64,000 bases of DNA from Sulfitobacter sp. HGT1. GTDB taxonomy: Bacteria; Pseudomonadota; Alphaproteobacteria; Rhodobacterales; Rhodobacteraceae. The position numbers and the translations under genes are program-made. The stretch spans positions 1 to 64,000 of the forward strand of contig NZ_BLWI01000008.1 in assembly GCF_013282155.1 (NCBI RefSeq), in the 5' to 3' direction. This document shows positions 47,686 through 56,265 of the stretch, in pieces. The first letter of the stretch is position 1. Every line of letters starts with the position of its first letter. The notes beneath the pieces were generated by a model. The model had not been told where the DNA came from, made no database searches, and saw nothing but the letters and a program-made list of their open reading frames with translations.

Positions 47686-48405
47686 CTAACCATCCAGATG
47701 AACGTAAATACGACGGTTTTGGCGGCCCTTCTTTTCGATCTTGCCCAGCACAAGCCCGCCGACTTCGCCTGTGCGCGCCACATGGGTGCCGCCGCAGGGC
47801 TGCAAGTCGATCCAGCTTGCCCCGTCGCCGATCCGGACCAGACGCACCTTTTCCGGGCCCTTGGGGGGCTTGACGGCCATCGTCTTGACCAACTCGGGTG
47901 CGGCTTGCAGTTCGGCTTGGGTGATCCAGCTTGTGCTGACACGCAGATCGGCCTCGACAAAATTGTTCAACACGGCCTCGATCCCTTCGCGGTCTTCCGG
48001 CGCGTCGGGCATGTCGAAATCCAGCCTGCCGTGGCGGGCCGAAATCTGCCCCCCCGTCACCCCAAAGGGCACGGCAACCGACAGCAGGTGCAACATCGTG
48101 TGAACGCGCATGTGTTTGTGCCGCCGGTCCCAGTCCAGAACCTGGGTCACATGGGTGCCGACCTCGGGCATTTGCAACGGCTCGGCGGGGACAAGGGCAA
48201 TGTCATCGCCCTGCCCCTTGACCGTGGTGGCGATAGGCAGCCGTTTGCCATCCCAGGTCAACCAGCCGCTGTCACCGGGCTGACCGCCACCGGTGGGGTA
48301 AAAGATCGACCCATCCAGCACGATCCCGCCTTCCTCGGTGATTGCGGTGACAATGCCGTGGGCATCGCGTTGATAGGCATCTTCCAGATACAGCGCTGCG
48401 GTCAT
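47686..48405 (-). CDS. Alanyl-tRNA editing protein, AlaX type
   Basis: Two hundred and thirty-nine residues from ATG 48405. Both zinc-binding motifs of the editing domain are present: HTMLHLL (HxxxH, near residue 102) and CGGTHV (CxxxH, near 205), plus FYPTGGGQPGD near residue 36. It hydrolyses Ser- or Gly-mischarged tRNA-Ala in trans. The start overlaps the mscS-like stop (ATGA). It is the last gene of the long minus-strand stress series. Confidence 0.9.
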   Translation of the reverse strand: MTAALYLEDAYQRDAHGIVTAITEEGGIVLDGSIFYPTGGGQPGDSGWLTWDGKRLPIATTVKGQGDDIALVPAEPLQMPEVGTHVTQVLDWDRRHKHMRVHTMLHLLSVAVPFGVTGGQISARHGRLDFDMPDAPEDREGIEAVLNNFVEADLRVSTSWITQAELQAAPELVKTMAVKPPKGPEKVRLVRIGDGASWIDLQPCGGTHVARTGEVGGLVLGKIEKKGRQNRRIYVHLDG

Positions 48406-50735
48406 GTGTCGGATTTTCCTTTCAACGCCTCGGGATTGCGGAGCCATATGTCGCGCTGTGCAAAAGGCACTTCGATGCTCTCTTGGGCAAACCGGCTGGC
48501 AATGGCGTGGTTGATGTCGCTTTTGACCTGCATGATCCAGTTCACATCCCGCAAAAAGGCGCGAATTTCGAATTCCAGCGCATCCGCGCCAAAGTTCACG
48601 AACAATACATTCGGGGCCGGATTTGCCAGAACCATCGGTTGATCTTCGGCGATTTCACGCAAGATCGTCTCGACGCGCCTTGTATCGGTGCCATAGGCCA
48701 CGCCGACCGGAATGATGACCCGGCCGACCGTATTGCCACGGGTAAAGTTGGTTACCGTGCCACTGACCAAATCGGCATTGGGGACGATCACGTCGGTGCG
48801 GTCAAAGGTCTCGATCCGGGTGGAACGCACGGAGATATCGCGCACATAGCCGCTTTTGCCACCCACCTCGATCCAGTCGCCCTCGGAAATCGGGCGCTCG
48901 ATCAGCAGAATAATGCCCGAGACAAAGTTGCTGACGATGTTTTGCAGACCGAAACCGATACCAACCGACAATGCCCCCGCCACGATCGCAAGCGAGCTCA
49001 GGTCGATGCCCGCCCCGGTGATCGCAGCCAAGGCCGCAAGAAATATCCCCACATAACCCAGCCCCGACAGCAGGGCATTCTGCCCGCCAATGTCGATCTG
49101 GGTTTTCGGCAGCACGTTCGAGCGCAAGGTGCCCTGCAACAGCCGCGTCAACAGATACCCGACCGAGAAAATGATCGCAAAGGTCAGCAGGTTTGACGGC
49201 GAAATCCGTGTGTCTCCGATCGCAACCCCGCTTGCAAAGGTTGCCCAAAGCTCGCTCAGGTCAGTCAGGCGCGCGCCCCATAACAGCGCCAGAACGGGCA
49301 TGGCCAGGATCAACAGGATCAGGCCGAAAAACACCGGCATCAGGGCCTCGCGGGCGGCGACACCCTGCCCCGTGATCGCGCCATACACATCCGCTGCAAA
49401 ACGTTGCAGCGCCATCACAAGCCCCAAGACGACCAATGTGGTCACATAGGGCCGCAAGATTGCGTCGGACAGATCCTCGTAGCCAAAGGCAAACAGCAGC
49501 GGCGCCAGAATACCGATCGCCATCGCCCCCAAGCCCAGACTGCGCACCATCCGCGCAAGGGTCGAGCTGCGTTGCACCGTTTCAGGCTCGCTGGTTTCTT
49601 CCTCGGGGTCTTGATAGCTGCGCAGGATTTGTCCGACCCTGAACAGCGCAAAGCTGATCAGCAGCGCAAAGGGGAAAGCCACCACCGCAGTGGTCGCCGC
49701 CGTGGGCAGATCGAATTCAACAACCTTGAGGGTCAGGATCTGCACGATCATCACAATCGTGATGCCGTTCACATAAAACCGCGCCCTGCGCCGTTGTTCC
49801 TGATCCAGCAACAGCAATGCCTCTTCGTCATCGCGCGAGAATACCCTTTCCGATACCCAGCGGAACCCGAAGATAACCAGACCCAACACCGGCAACAGCC
49901 GGGTGATTTCGGTCCCGCGGACCCCCAGAAATCCGGTTTGACGGGCCGCGGTCGCAAGCAGGAATAGCCCCGCCAGCGGCAGGAAGATACGCAAGAGCGA
50001 GACAACAAACCGCCAGATGCCCAAACCGCGCGCCTGATGGTTGCGCAATCCGGTGACCATCATCACGGCCCAGCGACGCCCGCGAAACAGCAACAACAAC
50101 CCCAGCAGGCTGCTAAAGAACACCAAGGGCAGGTTTTCCCGAAGTGCCGTGAATTTCTGCGCGTTGCTCACCTCGCTCCGGTCGATCCACATGGCCCCAA
50201 AGGCGGCTTCCAGATCTTTCAGCGCCGGTGCCCAATGTTGCGGATTCAACGGTGACGGGGTCGTTGTCAGCAGCTTTTCGGTCTGCCGGGTGCGCACGAT
50301 CTGGTCGATCTGGCGGACCAATCCGTCGGCCCGCAGATACTCACGCTCCGCGATCTGGACTGGCACCAACAGCGCGTTGAGCTGCTGGTTCAAATCCGCG
50401 CGGGTCTGGGCCAGTTCGGGGGCCTCGGGTTCGGCGTTCTCACCTTCGGGCGGGGCACCAAGGGCCGCGATTTGACTGCGCAGCGTTGCAATACGCTCCG
50501 AATTATTCTGGCGCGCCGTATCAAATTCCGCCCGGAAGCCGACGATGCGCGCGCGCAACGTCTCAAGCACCGTGTCGCTGGCGGTCTTTTCATCCACCAC
50601 CGTCTCGGCGCTTGTCGCGACGTTTTCCCAGCGATTAATATTTTGGGACGGCTCGTCTTGTGCGAATACCGCCCCGACAGCCAGCCACAACCCAAGGCAC
50701 AGCCCCGTGAACAGCGCGCGCATGGTCAGTGTCAT
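48402..50735 (-). CDS. Large mechanosensitive channel, MscS family with DUF3772
   Basis: Seven hundred and seventy-seven residues. A signal peptide (1-25) is followed by a periplasmic coiled-coil region (about 45-170, with DUF3772-like sequence), then about ten membrane segments and an MscS core with VGIGFGLQNIVSNFVSG (pore helix, near residue 600), RPISEGDWIEV, and a beta domain with FDRTDVIVPNADLVSG. It opens under membrane tension and protects against osmotic downshift. It overlaps cysK and alaX by four bases each, so all three are co-translated. Confidence 0.9.
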   Translation of the reverse strand: MTLTMRALFTGLCLGLWLAVGAVFAQDEPSQNINRWENVATSAETVVDEKTASDTVLETLRARIVGFRAEFDTARQNNSERIATLRSQIAALGAPPEGENAEPEAPELAQTRADLNQQLNALLVPVQIAEREYLRADGLVRQIDQIVRTRQTEKLLTTTPSPLNPQHWAPALKDLEAAFGAMWIDRSEVSNAQKFTALRENLPLVFFSSLLGLLLLFRGRRWAVMMVTGLRNHQARGLGIWRFVVSLLRIFLPLAGLFLLATAARQTGFLGVRGTEITRLLPVLGLVIFGFRWVSERVFSRDDEEALLLLDQEQRRRARFYVNGITIVMIVQILTLKVVEFDLPTAATTAVVAFPFALLISFALFRVGQILRSYQDPEEETSEPETVQRSSTLARMVRSLGLGAMAIGILAPLLFAFGYEDLSDAILRPYVTTLVVLGLVMALQRFAADVYGAITGQGVAAREALMPVFFGLILLILAMPVLALLWGARLTDLSELWATFASGVAIGDTRISPSNLLTFAIIFSVGYLLTRLLQGTLRSNVLPKTQIDIGGQNALLSGLGYVGIFLAALAAITGAGIDLSSLAIVAGALSVGIGFGLQNIVSNFVSGIILLIERPISEGDWIEVGGKSGYVRDISVRSTRIETFDRTDVIVPNADLVSGTVTNFTRGNTVGRVIIPVGVAYGTDTRRVETILREIAEDQPMVLANPAPNVLFVNFGADALEFEIRAFLRDVNWIMQVKSDINHAIASRFAQESIEVPFAQRDIWLRNPEALKGKSDT

Positions 50736-51766
50736 TGGTCCTCAAAAACGCCGGGGATGGATTGTGGGGCGCGGTCCAGCCAGCCCGGAACCGGCAAACC
50801 TTTTTCCCGCAGGAATTCGGGATTGAACAGCTTGGACTGATAGCGCGTGCCGAAGTCGCACAGGATGGTCACAATGGTGTGGCCCGGCCCCATATCGCGG
50901 GCCAGACGCATGGCACCGGCAACATTCACGCCGGACGACGCGCCAAGGCACAGCCCTTCGTGCTGCAACAGGTCGAACACGATCGGCAAGGCTTCGGCAT
51001 CATGGATATTATAGCTGAAGTCGGGGGTGAACCCTTCGAGGTTCTTGGTGATGCGCACCTGCCCGATACCTTCGGCGATAGACCCGCCTTCGGCCACCAG
51101 CTCACCCTTGGTATAATAGCTGTGCAGCGCCGCGCCATCGGGATCGGCCAAGGCGATTTTCACGCCCTTGGGCTGCAACGCCATGCCAATGCCCGCCAGC
51201 GTACCACCGGAACCGACTGAGCAGCAGAACCCGTCGACCTTGCCACCGGTTTGTTCCCAGATTTCGGGGCCGGTGGTTTCAATATGCGCCTGACGGTTGG
51301 CCACGTTGTCAAACTGGTTGGCCCAGATCACACCTTCGTTGGTGCTGCGGGCCAGTTCATTCGCCAGCCGTTCGGAATAGCGCACAAAGTTGTTGGGGTT
51401 GCGATAAGGCGCGGCCGGCACCTGCACCAGCTCGGCCCCGGCAAGGCGCAACATGTCCTTTTTCTCTTGGCTTTGGGTTTCGGGGATCACGATCACCGTC
51501 TTGAACCCCATCGACGCGCCGACCAGCGCCAGACCGATGCCCGTGTTGCCAGCCGTCCCTTCGACGATCGTGCCGCCCGGTTTCAACGTGCCCTTTGCAA
51601 TGGCATCGCGAATGATAAACAACGCCGCACGGTCCTTGACCGATTGACCGGGGTTCATGAATTCGGCCTTGCCGTAGATCTCACAGCCGGTTGCCTCGCT
51701 TGCCTGACGCAAACGGATAAGGGGTGTGTTGCCAATGGCTTGCGCCAGATCAGATGCGACGTGCAT
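50732..51766 (-). CDS. cysK: Cysteine synthase (O-acetylserine sulfhydrylase)
   Basis: Three hundred and forty-four residues. The PLP lysine is in GQSVKDRAA (near residue 44), the substrate loop is EGTAGNTGIG (near 69), and the phosphate loop is GSGGTL (near 187). It makes cysteine from O-acetylserine and sulfide. In Rhodobacter sphaeroides cysK together with trgAB contributes to high tellurite resistance, and here cysK directly follows trgB with a 14-bp gap. It overlaps the channel gene downstream. Confidence 0.93.
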   Translation of the reverse strand: MHVASDLAQAIGNTPLIRLRQASEATGCEIYGKAEFMNPGQSVKDRAALFIIRDAIAKGTLKPGGTIVEGTAGNTGIGLALVGASMGFKTVIVIPETQSQEKKDMLRLAGAELVQVPAAPYRNPNNFVRYSERLANELARSTNEGVIWANQFDNVANRQAHIETTGPEIWEQTGGKVDGFCCSVGSGGTLAGIGMALQPKGVKIALADPDGAALHSYYTKGELVAEGGSIAEGIGQVRITKNLEGFTPDFSYNIHDAEALPIVFDLLQHEGLCLGASSGVNVAGAMRLARDMGPGHTIVTILCDFGTRYQSKLFNPEFLREKGLPVPGWLDRAPQSIPGVFEDQ

Positions 51767-51780
51767 GGGGTGCTCCTAAT

Positions 51781-52914
51781 TCAAGTTACATCAGGTGTAG
51801 CCTCGGGGGGGGCCAACCTCAAGCGGTCGCGGTGCCGTGCAAGCCAATATGCAGCAATCACCAGCGGCGCATTGGCGGCTTGTTGCGTATCCACCATCGC
51901 CATCAGATCCTCAAAAGACATCAGATGCGACCGGATGTCCTCGTCTTCGGTGTCCAGCCCGCTGACGCCGGTGGATTTGTCCGGCAGGTCGGCAAGCCCC
52001 ACGTAGATATAGAAAAATTCGGTGGAATCGCCCGGTGACGCATAGACCTCGGCCACCAGTTCCAGGGAATTGAAGGTTATCCCCGCTTCCTCGGCGGCCT
52101 CGCGGTGCGCGGCCTCTTGGGGGGTCTCGCCCGGATCGACACGGCCTGCGATGGGCTCGAACTGCCAAACCGCTGTGTCACCCCGCGCAATCGGCCCCAT
52201 GCGCAACTGTTCCACCAGCATCACGCAGTCGCGCTGCGGATCATAGGGCAGCACAAGTGCCGCATCCGACGCCACAAACACCGCGCGCTCCAGCACCTGC
52301 GTCATGGTGCCATCAAACCGTTCATGTCGCAGCTGGTATTCGTTCAGCGCAAAGAAATTGGTGTAAACGCGGTCGATCCGCTGCACATCAACAGTGCCAT
52401 CAAATGTCCCTGCCCCGTGTCTGGACTGCGCCGCATTTACCATCGCCGCGGCCCGTGTGCGGATCATCGGGAACATCCTGCCGACCTGTGTCACGGAATA
52501 TTTGCCAAAATAATCCATCACCTCGCGCGCGGCAAAGCAGCTCAGCGCGGCCCAGTCCTTTTCCCACTCGGCCAGATCCCAAGGCGCGGCTGTTGTCCAT
52601 ACCCCCGGCGTCGGGAAATAGACCTGTGCGCGCTGGCCACCTTGCAGCGTCACATCGCGCAGATCATAGGCAAAGCTGCCCTCGTAGAAATCAAGCCGTG
52701 CAATATCGGTGTCGCTCAACCCTTCGACCAGCAGCCCCTGGGTGACCGCGCCGGGCTGTTCCACCACACAAGGAAACGGCCCTTCGGCCACGGCAAGTGC
52801 GGCATGATCCGCCAGCCCTTGCGGCGTGAGTGCGATGTCGGCCGCCGGACGGCCCAGCACGATCTCAAGCAGTGGAATATGCCTGAGAGTGCCGTAAAAA
52901 AACAGATTTTTCAT
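51781..52914 (-). CDS. trgB: TrgB-like fusion of gamma-glutamylcyclotransferase-type and NUDIX domains
   Basis: Three hundred and seventy-seven residues from ATG 52914. Residues 1-125 resemble the gamma-glutamylcyclotransferase/AIG2 fold (FFYGTLRHIPLLE; GLLVEGLSDTDIARLDFYEG). Residues 180-377 form a NUDIX domain of the ADP-sugar pyrophosphatase type with box GRVDPGETPQEAAHREAAEEAGI near 270, all catalytic Glu present. R. sphaeroides TrgB is a NUDIX protein needed for tellurite resistance. The first domain suggests glutathione or gamma-glutamyl chemistry. Start 52941 is an alternative and would overlap trgA. Confidence 0.85.
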   Translation of the reverse strand: MKNLFFYGTLRHIPLLEIVLGRPAADIALTPQGLADHAALAVAEGPFPCVVEQPGAVTQGLLVEGLSDTDIARLDFYEGSFAYDLRDVTLQGGQRAQVYFPTPGVWTTAAPWDLAEWEKDWAALSCFAAREVMDYFGKYSVTQVGRMFPMIRTRAAAMVNAAQSRHGAGTFDGTVDVQRIDRVYTNFFALNEYQLRHERFDGTMTQVLERAVFVASDAALVLPYDPQRDCVMLVEQLRMGPIARGDTAVWQFEPIAGRVDPGETPQEAAHREAAEEAGITFNSLELVAEVYASPGDSTEFFYIYVGLADLPDKSTGVSGLDTEDEDIRSHLMSFEDLMAMVDTQQAANAPLVIAAYWLARHRDRLRLAPPEATPDVT

Positions 52915-52918
52915 GGAG

Positions 52919-53359
52919 TTAGGGCCATTTTCTTTCGGCATAATTGGTCGCGATACCGCTGATAATGCCCCCGACGATCAAGGCAATCCCAATCGGCACT
53001 GTGGCCATCACCAGCAAGTATTCCGCGCTGATCGTCAAAACCGCCAAAAGCGCCTCGCCCATGCCGTCATAGCGGCGCTGCATGGACAGGTCGAGCATCC
53101 GGATCACCGCATGGGTCGCCAAGCCCCACAACACAAGCATGAACGCGCCTGTCAGCCCGTTGGTAATGCCCGCGCCCATGCCATGCCCCGAGCGCGGGGC
53201 CATAATGACCCAGCCCACCAACGCCCCGACTGCCATGTTGATCGGCACGAAATAGCCAAATTCAGACCGCTCCGGCATGAGCGGCATAATCATCTGAGAC
53301 ACAACAAAAGCTAATGAAGCCAGACAGAAGGCGGCCATCAATTTGGCAGCAGTGGGCAT
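52919..53359 (-). CDS. trgA: TrgA family membrane protein (tellurite resistance)
   Basis: One hundred and forty-six residues with four hydrophobic segments (about 8-25, 38-55, 66-88, 107-135). The order trgA-trgB-cysK on one strand matches the R. sphaeroides tellurite locus. The mechanism of TrgA is not known. TAAGGAG six bases before ATG 53359 is an excellent ribosome site. cfa ends 31 bases upstream, and trgB starts four bases downstream. Confidence 0.82.
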   Translation of the reverse strand: MPTAAKLMAAFCLASLAFVVSQMIMPLMPERSEFGYFVPINMAVGALVGWVIMAPRSGHGMGAGITNGLTGAFMLVLWGLATHAVIRMLDLSMQRRYDGMGEALLAVLTISAEYLLVMATVPIGIALIVGGIISGIATNYAERKWP

Positions 53360-53390
53360 TGAGTGCTCCTTAGCTCACAAGGTTGCGCTG

Positions 53391-54599
53391 TCAAACACGG
53401 CGCTTCACCGTGATTTGTGTCACATCACAATTGCCACTGTCAAAGGTTGAAGCACAGGAGGTCAGGTAGAAATTCCACATCCGCTTGAACCGCTCGTCAA
53501 ATCCCATAGCGGCGATATCGTCCCATTTTTCATTGAAGGTCTCATGCCACCGCCGCAAGGTCAGGTTATAGCTCTTGCCGAATTCGATTGATTTCTCGAC
53601 CGCAAGCCCGGCTTTTTCCACCTGTTGACGCAGCACTGTGGGGCTGGGCAACATGCCCCCCGGAAAGATGTATTTCTGAATGAAATCAACGCCTCGCTTG
53701 TAGACCTTCCAGCGGCGGTCCTGCACGGTGATAATCTGCAGGGTCGCCAGTTTTCCAGGTTTGAGTCTGTCGCGTAAGGTGTTGAAATAAGACGGCCAAT
53801 ACTTCTCGCCCACGGCTTCGAACATCTCGATGCTGGCGATCCCGTCATAGACCCCGCGTTCGTCCCGGTAATCTTGCAACTTGAGCTCTACCAGATCGGA
53901 AAGACCAGCCTTTTCAATGCGTTCTTTCGCGTACTTAAACTGTTCCTTGCTGATGGTCAGGCAAGTCACCTTCAAACCACGTTCTTTTGCGGCATATTCG
54001 GCAAATCCCCCCCAGCCGCAGCCGATTTCCAGCACATGATCGCCCGGTTCAACGCCCATCTGGTCGACCATCGACGCGTATTTGGCAGTTTGCGCCGCCT
54101 CAAGCGATTGTTGCGGGCCGTCCTCGAACAAAGCGCTGGAATAGGTCATCGTGTCATCCAGCCACAATTTGTAGAAATCATTCCCCAAATCATAGTGATA
54201 GCTGATGTTCTTGCGCGCCTGCTTCTTGCTGTTGCGCTGCAGCCAGAACCGCAGGGATTCATATTTGCGCACAAGCCCCATGCCGGGAAATGAATCGTAG
54301 ATATCTTCGTTGGCGTGAACCACGTCCATGAACGCCTGCAAATCCGGCGTGCTCCACCAGTCATCCAGATAGGCATCACTAAAGCCCAGATCCCCGTCGC
54401 GGATCAGCCGCGCGAACAGATCCGCATTGTTGATATGGATTTCGGCCACCGGAAACGGATCAGCCCCCTTGGCCCTGAACCGCCGACCGTCAGGCAAGAC
54501 AAAATCCACCTGCCCCTTGTGCATCTCTTGTGCCATCGCAAACACACGCGCAAAATATCTGGGAAGGGATACTTGTCCTTCGGTACTGGTTAAAATCAT
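53391..54599 (-). CDS. cfa: Cyclopropane-fatty-acyl-phospholipid synthase
   Basis: Four hundred and two residues from ATG 54599, with CAGGGAG eight bases before. The SAM site is VLEIGCGWGGFAEYA near residue 193, with SYHYDLGNDFYKLWLD near 133 and PGGMLPSP near 310, as in CFA synthases. It adds a methylene bridge to unsaturated phospholipid acyl chains and stabilises membranes under oxidative, acid or heat stress. Next to phrB, as in R. sphaeroides, where the pair belongs to the singlet-oxygen response. Confidence 0.93.
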   Translation of the reverse strand: MILTSTEGQVSLPRYFARVFAMAQEMHKGQVDFVLPDGRRFRAKGADPFPVAEIHINNADLFARLIRDGDLGFSDAYLDDWWSTPDLQAFMDVVHANEDIYDSFPGMGLVRKYESLRFWLQRNSKKQARKNISYHYDLGNDFYKLWLDDTMTYSSALFEDGPQQSLEAAQTAKYASMVDQMGVEPGDHVLEIGCGWGGFAEYAAKERGLKVTCLTISKEQFKYAKERIEKAGLSDLVELKLQDYRDERGVYDGIASIEMFEAVGEKYWPSYFNTLRDRLKPGKLATLQIITVQDRRWKVYKRGVDFIQKYIFPGGMLPSPTVLRQQVEKAGLAVEKSIEFGKSYNLTLRRWHETFNEKWDDIAAMGFDERFKRMWNFYLTSCASTFDSGNCDVTQITVKRRV

Positions 54600-54669
54600 T
54601 TCAGGCTCCCTGAACGCGGATTTAATCGCGGAATTAAAGTTTAAGTGCACAACGCACGTTCACCAAGCG

Positions 54670-56091
54670 TTAAAAGTTTCGGTTCTTGTACAGATCAAGC
54701 GCGCGTTCGCGCCCCTTGTCCAAAGCGATGATCCGGTCGGGATAATCATCGTCAGGCGACAGGTTCCAGCGCTGTGGCACGGCGTCGAAAAAGGCCAGCG
54801 CATCCTTGTGCGGCTTGGCACGGCCTTCGGCGATCCAACGGCTGGAATAATCGCGGTTCTTGTCAAATTTGTCCAATTGCGTCTCGGGGTTGAAGACACG
54901 GAAATACGGCGAAGCATCCGGCCCCGACCCTGCTGCCCATTGCCAACCCATCGCATTGCTGGCGGGGTCCCAATCGATCAAGCAGTCCTCGAACCATTTT
55001 TGCCCGATACGCCAATGACACATCAGATGTTTGGTCAGATAGCTGGCCACGATCATGCGGCCACGGTTGTGCATCCGCCCCGTCACATAAAGCTCGCGCA
55101 TGGCGGCATCGACAAAGGGCTCGCCGGTGCGGCCCTGTTTCCACGCCTTGACCTCGGCCAGCCGTTCGTCCTCGTTCCAGGGAAAACCCGCCCATTCCTC
55201 GCGCCAGTTCTGATCCAGAATGCGCGGGGTGTGGTGCATCAGATGATAGGCAAACTCGCGCCACACGAGCTCCTTAAGAAAGGTTTCCGCCCCTTGCTTC
55301 CCATCATGCAAGGCCCGTTGCCCCGCATGCCAGCATTGCTGCGGGCTGATTTCACCCAGCGACAGGTTTTCCGACAGGTTCGATGTACCATCCACCCCTG
55401 GCAGATCGCGGTTCTGCTTATATTCGGCCACCCCATGGGCCATGAAAGCCCCCAGACGGGACTGCGCTGCCTTCTCGCCCAGCTGCACAAAGGGCCGCAC
55501 CACATCGGCCCCGCGCCGCATCTGCGCGCCCATGTTCCAGTCATCCAGATCGTCGCTTTCAGGCCATTGCACAGGCGCTTTCAAGTCTGACGGTGCCGCC
55601 AGCGGCGCATCGACGCCCCTGTTCTTCACCGCATTCCAGAAGGGCGTGTAGACCTTGTAATAGCCGCCGGTCTTGGTCTCTACCGTCCAGGGCTCGAACA
55701 TCAGATGCCCGCCAAAGGACCGCGCATCGACGCCCGCCTCTTTCAGCGCCTGCTTGACGCTGCTGTCGCGTTCAGTGGTTTGCGGATCATAAAGCCGCGA
55801 CCAATAGACCGCCCCCGCCCCGGTCTGCGCGATCAGCTCTTGCAGCACCGCAAGCGCATCGCCCCTGCGCAACACAAGCTGGCTGGATTTGTCCCGCAGC
55901 GCCCCGGCAAAGCTGCCAACCCCCAGACCCAAACGCCACTTCGGCGCGGCGGCAAGCGCCTCAACAAGGCCATCGTGGATGAAAACAGGGATCACAGGAC
56001 GGCCCGTTTGTGCCGCGGCATGTAACGCGGAATGATCGCTCAGCCGTAAATCGCGGCGAAACCACACAAGGATCGGGGATGTATCAGACAA
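54670..56091 (-). CDS. phrB: Deoxyribodipyrimidine photo-lyase (class I type)
   Basis: Four hundred and seventy-three residues from a TTG start. N-terminal antenna domain (ILVWFRRDLRLSDHSAL; FIHDGLVEA) and C-terminal FAD domain (TSNLSENLSLGEISP; REFAYHLMHHTPR; GRMHNRGRMIVASYLTKHL; WDPASNAMGWQWAAGSGPDASPYFRVFNP). It repairs cyclobutane pyrimidine dimers using light. A sigma32-like promoter lies about 20 bases upstream of the start, and cfa follows 70 bases downstream. Confidence 0.94.
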   Translation of the reverse strand: MSDTSPILVWFRRDLRLSDHSALHAAAQTGRPVIPVFIHDGLVEALAAAPKWRLGLGVGSFAGALRDKSSQLVLRRGDALAVLQELIAQTGAGAVYWSRLYDPQTTERDSSVKQALKEAGVDARSFGGHLMFEPWTVETKTGGYYKVYTPFWNAVKNRGVDAPLAAPSDLKAPVQWPESDDLDDWNMGAQMRRGADVVRPFVQLGEKAAQSRLGAFMAHGVAEYKQNRDLPGVDGTSNLSENLSLGEISPQQCWHAGQRALHDGKQGAETFLKELVWREFAYHLMHHTPRILDQNWREEWAGFPWNEDERLAEVKAWKQGRTGEPFVDAAMRELYVTGRMHNRGRMIVASYLTKHLMCHWRIGQKWFEDCLIDWDPASNAMGWQWAAGSGPDASPYFRVFNPETQLDKFDKNRDYSSRWIAEGRAKPHKDALAFFDAVPQRWNLSPDDDYPDRIIALDKGRERALDLYKNRNF

Positions 56092-56120
56092 GGCAAAACT
56101 TCTTTGTTAGGTAAGATGAG

Positions 56121-56147
56121 ACATAGCCCAACGCCCCCGCTTTCAAG
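56121..56147 (-). promoter_or_regulatory. Sigma32 (RpoH)-like promoter of the phrB-cfa-trg series
   Basis: On the minus strand CTTGAAA (56147 down to 56141) is followed by GCTATGT (56127 down to 56121). CTTG and the -10 element are separated by 16 bases. This fits the alphaproteobacterial sigma32 pattern CTTG-N16/17-CYTATNT with one mismatch. Transcription would start near 56112, 20 bases before the phrB start. Confidence 0.6.
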
Positions 56148-56197
56148 GAGAATTTCGCATTTTCGGCAAAATTCCCGTCGTGCCCGTTTTTGTCCTT

Positions 56198-56231
56198 GAA
56201 AAAGAACGGGCCGCATCTTTTGAATGCGACC
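56198..56231 (-). terminator. Terminator of dmdA-acuI
   Basis: Minus-strand stem GGTCGCAT (56231-56224) with ATGCGGCC (56216-56209), loop of seven, then CGTTCTTTTTC. It lies about 35 bases after the acuI stop. Confidence 0.75.
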
Positions 56232-56265
56232 CGAAGTGGCGTCAAACTCTGTCAGGATGCGCCGC

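Noticed and set aside
54427..55590. A 387-codon open frame antisense to cfa and phrB
   Set aside because: Same reason: it crosses the boundary between two real genes on the other strand and has no conserved sequence.
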